A DNA stretch of 55,306 nucleotides from an uncultured Elusimicrobium sp. (GTDB lineage: Bacteria > Elusimicrobiota > Elusimicrobia > Elusimicrobiales > Elusimicrobiaceae). The notes under the pieces are model-generated. The model searched no databases. It was not told the origin of the DNA and saw only the letters and a program-made list of their open reading frames with translations. Shown here piece by piece: positions 49,191 to 55,306 of this stretch (its first letter is position 1; every line of letters starts with the position of its first letter). The DNA is taken from positions 1-55,306 of the forward strand of contig CADBRU010000012.1 of NCBI GenBank assembly GCA_902797165.1, given 5' to 3'. The translations under genes were made by a program, and so were the position numbers.

Positions 49191-50294
49191 ATGAAGATTA
49201 CGCGTCCGTCCATTTTTACCGTTTATATTGCCAAAAGTCTGCTGACCTTTTTTGCAGGGGTACTCGGCATTTTGACTTTTGTCATTTTCATGAAACAGTT
49301 TATTTCCATTATGAATATGGCGCTGACATACGGAACCAGTTGGGTATGGATTTTATCTTCTCTGATCAATGCTTTACCCAATGTACTCACCCTTTCTGCA
49401 CCGATGTCTTTTCAAATAGCGGTACTGCTTACTTTAACCAATATGAGCGAACAAGGCGAACTGATTGCGCTGCGCGCGGCAGGGTTTTCGTTTAAAGAAA
49501 TTGTGCGTCCTATGCTCTTTTGCGCAATTATTTTAAGCGTGATTTTAGTTATCTTTTCCAACTGGGTTACTCCGCGCAGTTACAAAAAAGTGTTAGACCG
49601 CCGCGCCGAAGCCCGTCAAAAAATTACCAAAGTCAATTTAGAGCCGAAAACATTTTTAAATTTGGGAGATTGGGATTTGTATTTGGACAGTTTAGACAGT
49701 GTCAGTAAAATTGCCAAACAAATTCATTTAATCAAAAAGAAAGATACCGACGCTTTAAGCACCAAGGTCAATGCCAACTCCGGCAAAATTATTTTGACGG
49801 ACAGTTCAATCGGTCTGCAACTGACCGACGGACAAATGCAACGCATCGATGCCAAAGACCCCAGTTCCATTATTGCGGCTAATTTTGACAAATATACCAT
49901 GAGCATTTCACTTATTCGCGACGAATCGCGCCGCTTAAAGGTAGGAGAACTCACCACCACCAAAATGTGGCGCGTCATCCGCCAAGGGCGTTTAACCCCA
50001 CAGGAAAAAGCCGAATACCGCACCGAAATCAGCGTGCGTAATGTGATGGCGCTATCTCCGATTATCCTACTGCTGGTAAGTTGTCCGCTCGGGTTTTCGT
50101 TGGGCAAACGCTCCAACAAAGGCAAAGGAATGCTCTTTAGTGTGATTATCATTTTCATTTTCTACTTACTGATGACACTGGGTCTGAGTTTGGGTAAGAA
50201 ATACGCACTCTTATCCTATGTGGGACCGTGGCTACCTATGTTTGTGGGCATCGGGGCCGCAATTTATTTGTGGAAGAAGAGGTTGAATATTTAA
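49191..50294 (+). CDS. lptF: LPS export permease LptF
   Basis: 367 residues. Membrane helices near residues 10-35 (YIAKSLLTFFAGVLGILTFVIF), 50-80 and 100-125, a periplasmic beta-jellyroll of about 150 residues, then three helices at 275-365 (ALSPIILLLVSCPLGFSLG, VIIIFIFYLLMTLGLSLG). This is the LptF/LptG permease layout: with LptB2 it pulls LPS from the inner membrane. It precedes a second family member that overlaps by one base (TAATG), so the pair is translated together. LptF versus LptG naming is by order only. A -10 box lies 9 bases before the start. Confidence 0.88.
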   Translation: MKITRPSIFTVYIAKSLLTFFAGVLGILTFVIFMKQFISIMNMALTYGTSWVWILSSLINALPNVLTLSAPMSFQIAVLLTLTNMSEQGELIALRAAGFSFKEIVRPMLFCAIILSVILVIFSNWVTPRSYKKVLDRRAEARQKITKVNLEPKTFLNLGDWDLYLDSLDSVSKIAKQIHLIKKKDTDALSTKVNANSGKIILTDSSIGLQLTDGQMQRIDAKDPSSIIAANFDKYTMSISLIRDESRRLKVGELTTTKMWRVIRQGRLTPQEKAEYRTEISVRNVMALSPIILLLVSCPLGFSLGKRSNKGKGMLFSVIIIFIFYLLMTLGLSLGKKYALLSYVGPWLPMFVGIGAAIYLWKKRLNI

Positions 50295-51379
50295 TGGGTT
50301 ATTTAGCACGTTATATTTCCAAAAAGTTTTGGGGACCGTTTTTCTTTGCCCTCGGCGTTTTTGCGGCCTTGGTGGTGTTGGGTGATACCTTTGAAAAACT
50401 TAAAAACTTAAACAACGGCTACGCTACGCTCGGCGCTATTTTGACCTACTCTTTATTATCCTTTCCAAACTGGCTGACTACCATTATGCCGGTAGCCTGT
50501 TTGCTGGCTGCCATATCGGTTATTTCGGAAATGGTAGCCAATGGGGAATGGACCGCCTGTGTGGCGGGAGGCTTTGCTCCGCGCCAACTCTTTAAGCCGG
50601 TGATTGTGTGTATTATTATCGTGGCCGCTGCGACCATGCTGATACAGGAATTTATTGTGCCGCCGCTTAATGTCAAAGCCGCTGATTTATATTACACGCA
50701 CATCAAACGCGGAATTATTTTTAATTTAAATGCGGAATCAGACGTTACCATCAAACTATCTTCCGATCAAATGCTTTATGCCAAATGGGTAGATTTATCG
50801 CAAGGTTTAATGACGGATGTTTCCGTAGATACTTATAACGCAGAGGGAGATATTGTATCGCAAGTGGTAGCCAAACAAATGGTTTGGGACAAAGAGCAAA
50901 ACGCATGGTTTTTTAAAGACGGGCTGACCCGCACTTTTGCCGATAAAACAATTGCGCAAGATGAAAATTTTGAAATTGCGCCTTCCCCCGTTACTTTATC
51001 CCCCAAAGAAATGTCTGTCAGTAAAACCGACAGTAATATGATGAGTTTGCGTGAGTTGAGCCGCCGCATTTCTTTCTTTAAGCGCACGGGACTTTCTTCT
51101 TATGTAGCGGAAACGGAGCGCCAAGGCAAATTGGCCACGCCGTTTGTTACGCTGATTATGTGTCTGCTCGGCATGCCCTTTGCCATCAGCATGCGCCGCA
51201 AAAGCAAAATTTTAAATATTATTGCTTCTATGGTAATTGCTTTTACGTTTTGGTGGCTGATTAATATGATTACATCTCTCGGGCAAAACGGCTATATCAA
51301 TCCGTTTCTCGCGGGTTGGGGGCCGGTGTTAATTTTCGGCACGCTTGTCTTCTTTGAATTTAAGTGGCTTAAATTGTAG
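50294..51379 (+). CDS. lptG: LPS export permease LptG
   Basis: 361 residues from ATG 50294, which overlaps the lptF stop by one base; an open frame reaches 50228 but would lie inside lptF. It shows the same layout: N-terminal helices (FFFALGVFAALVVLGDTFEKL, IMPVACLLAAISVISEM), a periplasmic domain, and C-terminal helices (LATPFVTLIMCLLGMPFAIS, IIASMVIAFTFWWLINMI, PVLIFGTLVFFEFKWLKL). It is half of the LptB2FG transporter. The stop is only 2 bases from the stop of a convergent pilin gene, with no terminator between, so transcripts from both sides probably overlap. Confidence 0.88.
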   Translation: MGYLARYISKKFWGPFFFALGVFAALVVLGDTFEKLKNLNNGYATLGAILTYSLLSFPNWLTTIMPVACLLAAISVISEMVANGEWTACVAGGFAPRQLFKPVIVCIIIVAAATMLIQEFIVPPLNVKAADLYYTHIKRGIIFNLNAESDVTIKLSSDQMLYAKWVDLSQGLMTDVSVDTYNAEGDIVSQVVAKQMVWDKEQNAWFFKDGLTRTFADKTIAQDENFEIAPSPVTLSPKEMSVSKTDSNMMSLRELSRRISFFKRTGLSSYVAETERQGKLATPFVTLIMCLLGMPFAISMRRKSKILNIIASMVIAFTFWWLINMITSLGQNGYINPFLAGWGPVLIFGTLVFFEFKWLKL

Positions 51380-51381
51380 GA

Positions 51382-51891
51382 CTAAAAGTCCCATTCCTCA
51401 TCGAATGTCCAACCTTGTGCTTCTAAACCTTTACATACTGCTAAACTTGCCGAGGTACACTCGCCTCCGCAACCACAGATACGATTCCATCGTCCGACGG
51501 CTTCTTGCCTAGAAAATAAAATATAGTATGGATTTGTTGAATTCCTATATGCATATATGATGTATCCTGAACCCGCAGAACCATCCTTATCATCATTATA
51601 AGAAAAATATTTCGTTTCGCAACCGGATTCTCCGCCTTGGCAAGGGATATCTATATCTAATGATAAAGGAGGATTCATGGCACCTGCAGCAGGTAAAAAG
51701 TAACCAGTTTTATATCCATTTTCCATTACAAATCTATCTGTTGCTTTTTCCAAAGTAGAGATTATACTCACCGCTTCTGTGGCACGGGCTTTTTCTACCG
51801 CTTTAGTGTATTGCGGTAAGGCAATGGCCGATAATATACCGATAATCAAAACTACCACCAGTAGTTCAATTAACGTGAATCCTTTTTTCAT
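51382..51891 (-). CDS. Type IV pilin-like protein (MKKG class), copy 10
   Basis: 169 residues. Leader MKKG, FTLIELLVVVLIIG, ALPQYTKAVEKARATEAVSII. The variable part has DIPCQGGESGCETKYFSYND, RICGCGGECTSASLAVC (dense cysteines) and the AVCKGLEAQG C-terminal motif. The ATG lies 16 bases after the pgm stop, the same gap as in metG-pilin, and its AAAGGAG site overlaps the pgm end, so it is cotranscribed with pgm. Its stop is 2 bases from that of lptG, in convergence. Confidence 0.87.
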   Translation of the reverse strand: MKKGFTLIELLVVVLIIGILSAIALPQYTKAVEKARATEAVSIISTLEKATDRFVMENGYKTGYFLPAAGAMNPPLSLDIDIPCQGGESGCETKYFSYNDDKDGSAGSGYIIYAYRNSTNPYYILFSRQEAVGRWNRICGCGGECTSASLAVCKGLEAQGWTFDEEWDF

Positions 51892-51907
51892 AATTTTTTA
51901 TTCTCCT

Positions 51908-53455
51908 TTACACACCAAAATATTTGCGGCCCGCCTCAATAATCGCGTGCAAATGCGCTTCCCCGCGGAAAGTTTCGGCATAGAATTTCAAAATATTTTC
52001 CGTTCCGCTCGGACGAACGAGGAACCAGGAATCTTCCAAATATACTTTAATGCCGTCGGTATCGCGCACTTTGGTTACTTTTTCTCCGGCTACTTCGGTT
52101 AAGTCTTTTAAATCTTCTTTCTTAAAAGATTTCACACGGTTTTTGGACGCTTCATCGGTCGGCACGTCCACACGAGTGTAAGAGGGGTTGCCGTATTTGG
52201 CGGTTAATTTCTCATACAAAGCACCGATGTCTCCTTGTTTGGATGCAATTTCCAAAAGCAAACACACTGCCAAAATGCCGTCTTTTTCCGGTGTCCAACC
52301 GCTTAAACTCATACCGGCGCTTTCTTCCCCGGCCAAAATATAGCGCCCGCTGACAATACCGTTTACAAAGTATTTAAAACCTACGTTCACTTCGTCAATT
52401 CCGAAACCCGCCGCTTGAGCAATACGGTCCAGCAGCATTGTTGTCCCTAACGTGCGACCGATTTGCATACCCGGTTTAGGGCTGCGGTTTTTAATCAAAT
52501 AATCCGCCGCCACACACAAAGCATGGTTCGGAGAAATCAGTCCCCCTTGTTTGGTGGCACAGCCGAAACGGTCCGCGTCCGGATCGCTGGCTCCGGCAAA
52601 ATCATATTCTCCGCTTTTAACTATATCAATGAGCGGTTTCATAGGATAAACTGACGAGGGGTCCATACGTATTTTACCGTCGTGGTCAATGGGAATAAAA
52701 TAGAAAGTAGGGTCTTGTATTTCATTGACAATTTTGACGTTTTCCAGTTGATAGTGTTTCACAATGGCGCGGTAAAAAGACAAACTGGCCCCACCCAGCG
52801 GATGAATAGCCGCTTTGAGCCCCGCTTTTTTAATGGCTGCAAAATCTACCATTTTGCCTAGAGCCTGCACATAGGGAGTAATTACATCGGTTGTTTTGAC
52901 TAGTCCTTTGGCGCGCGCCTGTTCCAGCGGCAAGCGTTTAATACCGGCCGGATTTTTCAAATATTCATTGGCATATTTTTCAATGCGGCTTGTTAATTCA
53001 CCGCCCGCAGGGCCGCCGTGAGAGGGGTTATATTTCAGCCCCATATCTTGCGGCGGGTTATGGCTGGCTGTACCGTTCAAACATGCACTGGCGCGGCCGC
53101 TGATAATTTCAAAAGAAAATACCGGAGTCGGCAGTGGCATATCGGGCAAGATAACCGTAAGTCCGTTCCCGGCCAATACTTCGGCACATAACTCTGCCGT
53201 AGTTTTAGACATCAGCCGCGTATCTCCGCCGCACAAAATCGGCCCGCTGATTTTATCTTCCAAGTGAATTTGCGCTACCGCTTGTGCAATAGCCAAAGCA
53301 TGCAAGGCACAAAAGCCGCGACCCAGTTGCCCGCGATGACCCGATGTTCCGAATTTTACAGGGGCAATATCTTCCCCCGGATGCAAAAATGCTTCGCGTA
53401 ATTTATTTATATCAATACGTTCTTTTGTTAAAGTGCCTGCTAACGGACTTACCAT
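51908..53455 (-). CDS. pgm: Phosphoglucomutase
   Basis: 515 residues of the alpha-D-phosphohexomutase superfamily. The phosphoserine loop is GTASHNPPQ, the metal-binding loop is SDPDADRFG, the sugar-binding loop contains GEESAGMS, and the phosphate loop is RPSGTENILKFYAE. The opening VKFGTSGHRG is typical of bacterial Pgm. It interconverts glucose 1- and 6-phosphate, feeding nucleotide sugars for envelope glycans or glycogen. TTGAGGTG precedes the ATG. A pilin follows in the same transcript. No other glycogen or sugar genes are near. Confidence 0.94.
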   Translation of the reverse strand: MVSPLAGTLTKERIDINKLREAFLHPGEDIAPVKFGTSGHRGQLGRGFCALHALAIAQAVAQIHLEDKISGPILCGGDTRLMSKTTAELCAEVLAGNGLTVILPDMPLPTPVFSFEIISGRASACLNGTASHNPPQDMGLKYNPSHGGPAGGELTSRIEKYANEYLKNPAGIKRLPLEQARAKGLVKTTDVITPYVQALGKMVDFAAIKKAGLKAAIHPLGGASLSFYRAIVKHYQLENVKIVNEIQDPTFYFIPIDHDGKIRMDPSSVYPMKPLIDIVKSGEYDFAGASDPDADRFGCATKQGGLISPNHALCVAADYLIKNRSPKPGMQIGRTLGTTMLLDRIAQAAGFGIDEVNVGFKYFVNGIVSGRYILAGEESAGMSLSGWTPEKDGILAVCLLLEIASKQGDIGALYEKLTAKYGNPSYTRVDVPTDEASKNRVKSFKKEDLKDLTEVAGEKVTKVRDTDGIKVYLEDSWFLVRPSGTENILKFYAETFRGEAHLHAIIEAGRKYFGV

Positions 53456-53517
53456 AATTCACCTCAAGGATCAAAATTTAAGTGCGCTCTTGCGCAAATC
53501 GTTCTCTTTTTCTATCA

Positions 53518-53523
53518 TATAAT
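53518..53523 (+). promoter_or_regulatory. Probable -10 box of the beta-barrel gene
   Basis: TATAAT 33 bases before the ATG at 53557, with AAAGGAA ribosome site in between; no good -35 at 17 bases. Confidence 0.4.
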
Positions 53524-53556
53524 ATGCAGTAAAATTTAGCAACTAAAGGAATAAAA

Positions 53557-54249
53557 ATGAAAAAACTATTATTGGGTATTTTGACTGTTTTATTATTTGC
53601 ATTGCCCGCCAGTGCCGACATGAACGATGATTTCCGCGATCATTTTAACGTCAACGGACTGGCCGCTTACAACCGTGATTTGGCCACTTTGCTCGGCCAA
53701 GCCGACTTTCACACCGGCAAAGGGGTTACTTTTCCGGGTTTTGATATCACCGCCACTTTGACCAGTGTAAAAACTTCAGACGACAGTTTTACTTCACAAA
53801 GTTATTTCTACGCGCCGTTTATTACCGCGGAAACGGAACTGCCCATTTTTAATTTAGGCGTTGCGCTACGCGGTACTGCTTATGACGGATTTAGTTCTAT
53901 CGGCGGCGGTATTAAATGGCATGAATCAGTGGCTATTATCAATTTAGCCGCGGGCATTTATTATGACCATTACAATGCCGATTATTATAACGGAAACCAC
54001 TATTCCGCCTCGGCTTCGGCCTCTACCAATTTATTAATATTCACCCCTTATATCGGTATCGGATATGATTCCAGTGATATTACGGTAAAAGATATGGGGG
54101 CCAATTCCGGCAAGAAATCTTCCGACGATATTGTACGCTATAGCGCCGGGGTCAACATCCACCCTATTCCGTTTCTTTATTTATATGGAGCATATACCTA
54201 TTCCAAATATAACCACGGATTTCAAGGTGGCTTTGGGTTGAGTTTCTAA
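53557..54249 (+). CDS. Putative outer-membrane beta-barrel protein
   Basis: 230 residues. Signal peptide MKKLLLGILTVLLFALPASA, then a mature protein made of alternating polar and hydrophobic short strands rich in Tyr, Gly and Ser (IINLAAGIYYDHYNADYY, SASASASTNLLIFTPYIGIG, YLYGAYTYSKYNHGFQGGFG) and ending in LSF. A terminal Phe after such strands is the outer-membrane barrel insertion signal. About eight strands would fit. I cannot name the family. It starts after AAAGGAA, and murB begins 2 bases after its stop, so they are cotranscribed. Confidence 0.75.
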   Translation: MKKLLLGILTVLLFALPASADMNDDFRDHFNVNGLAAYNRDLATLLGQADFHTGKGVTFPGFDITATLTSVKTSDDSFTSQSYFYAPFITAETELPIFNLGVALRGTAYDGFSSIGGGIKWHESVAIINLAAGIYYDHYNADYYNGNHYSASASASTNLLIFTPYIGIGYDSSDITVKDMGANSGKKSSDDIVRYSAGVNIHPIPFLYLYGAYTYSKYNHGFQGGFGLSF

Positions 54250-54251
54250 TC

Positions 54252-55154
54252 ATGGACTATAAAAAAGAGTTATCCGCTTTTTTTAAGGAAAATTGTTTAC
54301 TTGACGAACCGATGGATCGTCACACAACCTATCGCGCCGGCGGTCCTGCCGAAGTGTACGTTTACCCTAAAACCCGAGAGGAGTGGAGTTTTGTGCTTAA
54401 ACTGGCGCGGACGGAAAATATACCGCTTCGCATTATCGGGTTCGGCTCCAATATTTTAGTAGGCGGCAAGGGCCTTAGCGGCATTACTTGTTCCACCAAA
54501 CGCATGAATTTAGCCGCGGTAAAAGGAAACCGCTTGGTGGCCGAAGCCGGCGTAGCACTCGACAAAGTATGCGAAATGTCCGTAGAAGCGGGACTTGGCG
54601 GCATGGAAAAATTATCCGGCATTCCGGGCAGCATAGGCGGGGCTGTATATATGAACGCGGGCGCGTTCGGACAGGAAACCTTTGACTGTTTGGAATATGT
54701 GGAAGCCATTGATTTTGAAGGACGCCCGGCGGTACTGCTCAAAAAAGATTTGCCGCACGCCTACCGCCATGTACAAGGCATTGAAAATTACATTATATTG
54801 GGTGCCGGTTTTCTGCTGGAGAAAAAAGATTTTGCCGAACTGACCGAAGCACGCCATTTGGTGCAACACAAACGCATTGAAAAACAACCGCTTGATTTGC
54901 CCTCTGCCGGCAGTGTATTTAAACGTCCGGCGGGAGATTATGCTTCGCGCTTAATTGACGAAGCGGGGCTGCGCGGGCTAAGCATCGGCGGGGCAAAAGT
55001 ATCGGAAAAGCACGCCGGATTTATTGTTAATTTTAACCACGCTACGCCGGAAGATATTAAAAATTTGATCGAAGAAGTACGCCGTCAAGTGAAAGAAAAA
55101 TACGGCATTGAACTTGAACTGGAGCAAATTTTGTGGGGCGAGTTTGGGGCCTGA
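54252..55154 (+). CDS. murB: UDP-N-acetylenolpyruvoylglucosamine reductase
   Basis: 300 residues. FAD-binding motifs include HTTYRAGGPAEVYVYP, GFGSNILVGGKGLSG and LSGIPGSIGGAVYMNAGAFG. The segment LPSAGSVFKRP carries the active Ser that protonates the substrate, and GAKVSEKHAGFIVN and the final Glu-rich part match the type II-like short form, which lacks the extra Tyr loop of E. coli MurB. It reduces UDP-GlcNAc-enolpyruvate to UDP-MurNAc for peptidoglycan, implying a cell wall. It directly follows the barrel gene. Confidence 0.95.
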   Translation: MDYKKELSAFFKENCLLDEPMDRHTTYRAGGPAEVYVYPKTREEWSFVLKLARTENIPLRIIGFGSNILVGGKGLSGITCSTKRMNLAAVKGNRLVAEAGVALDKVCEMSVEAGLGGMEKLSGIPGSIGGAVYMNAGAFGQETFDCLEYVEAIDFEGRPAVLLKKDLPHAYRHVQGIENYIILGAGFLLEKKDFAELTEARHLVQHKRIEKQPLDLPSAGSVFKRPAGDYASRLIDEAGLRGLSIGGAKVSEKHAGFIVNFNHATPEDIKNLIEEVRRQVKEKYGIELELEQILWGEFGA

Positions 55155-55178
55155 TTCTTCGACAGTAACAAGAAAAAA

Positions 55179-55207
55179 TTGACGCGCACCTACTAAGTTG
55201 CTACAAT
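55179..55207 (+). promoter_or_regulatory. Promoter of tRNA-Asp
   Basis: TTGACG (55179-55184), exactly 17 bases, TACAAT (55202-55207). The tRNA begins 25 bases after the -10 box. Confidence 0.8.
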
Positions 55208-55232
55208 ATATGTAGAGAGAATTTAAGTCGTT

Positions 55233-55306
55233 GGAGTCGTGGTGTAGCCTGGTCTAACACGCTGCCCTGTCAAGGCAGAGACCGCGGGTTCGAATCCCGT
55301 CGACTC
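55233..55306 (+). tRNA. tRNA-Asp (GTC), 3' end cut by window
   Basis: Cloverleaf visible: acceptor GGAGTCG pairing with CGACTC at the window edge, D-loop GTGTAGCCTGGTCTAACAC, anticodon arm CTGCC-CTGTCAA-GGCAG with anticodon GTC, and T arm GCGGG-TTCGAAT-CCCGT. The last acceptor base and discriminator lie beyond 55306. A good promoter precedes it. Confidence 0.95.

Overview
The window looks like chromosomal DNA from a gut-type Elusimicrobiota bacterium (Elusimicrobium-like). The main reason is ten short type IV pilin-like genes with a nearly invariant N-terminal helix, scattered singly or in pairs among housekeeping genes, plus one divergent Cys-rich relative. Expansion of such pilin genes is, from memory, a known trait of Elusimicrobium minutum. 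Gram-negative envelope genes (Kdo, heptose, lptE/F/G, signal-peptide beta-barrels) and a class III (anaerobic) ribonucleotide reductase fit a diderm anaerobe. No 16S or other rRNA is present, so the assignment is inference.

Layout. 1-2000: end of ispG, then proS. 2017-7160: two tandem pilins, then the classic rpsU-dnaG-rpoD operon (minus strand). 7288-10114: an MscS-like membrane protein diverging from recG. 10172-14987: kdsC-tmk-holB-metG-pilin read leftward, then another pilin. 15138-18716: clpC and recA. 18774-24474: a pilin diverging from a Xer recombinase, then the conserved leuS-lptE-holA run. 24611-29695: a pilin, then a leftward lipid and envelope block accB-accC-rfaE2-spt-GNAT. 29795-32314: a pilin, a Cys-rich repeat pilin and tspO. 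32372-35423: a class III ribonucleotide reductase locus in which the glycyl-radical domain is a separate gene. 35699-39974: small membrane proteins, an M29 aminopeptidase with two pilins, and an aquaporin. 40033-49067: heptosyltransferase, waaA, comF and a 1823-residue SprA-like outer-membrane protein, all leftward. 49191-55154: lptF-lptG, pilin, pgm, a beta-barrel protein and murB, ending in a tRNA-Asp cut by the window edge.

How the parts fit. Many genes serve the envelope: isoprenoid precursor (ispG), peptidoglycan (murB), Kdo and heptose transfer (kdsC, waaA, rfaE2, GT9 protein), LPS export (lptE, lptF, lptG), fatty-acid initiation (accB/accC) and possibly sphingoid-base or ceramide synthesis (spt plus a GNAT acyltransferase). 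The pilins behave as mobile cassettes with strong Shine-Dalgarno sites, either with their own promoters or appended 16-23 bases after metG, pgm or the aminopeptidase gene.

Strongest leads: (1) a split NrdD whose 68-residue glycyl-radical partner and truncated large subunit carry matching heptad helices; (2) two pilin promoters with a 14-base A/T homopolymer in the -35/-10 spacer, suggesting phase-variable transcription; (3) an SprA-like giant barrel outside the Bacteroidota; (4) an AccB protein lacking the biotin-acceptor lysine; (5) a possible ceramide-synthesis pair; (6) a Cys-rich two-cysteine repeat fused to a pilin stem; (7) repeated -10 boxes exactly 6 bases before AUG, suggesting leaderless mRNAs. 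All family assignments come from reading motifs; no database search was possible.
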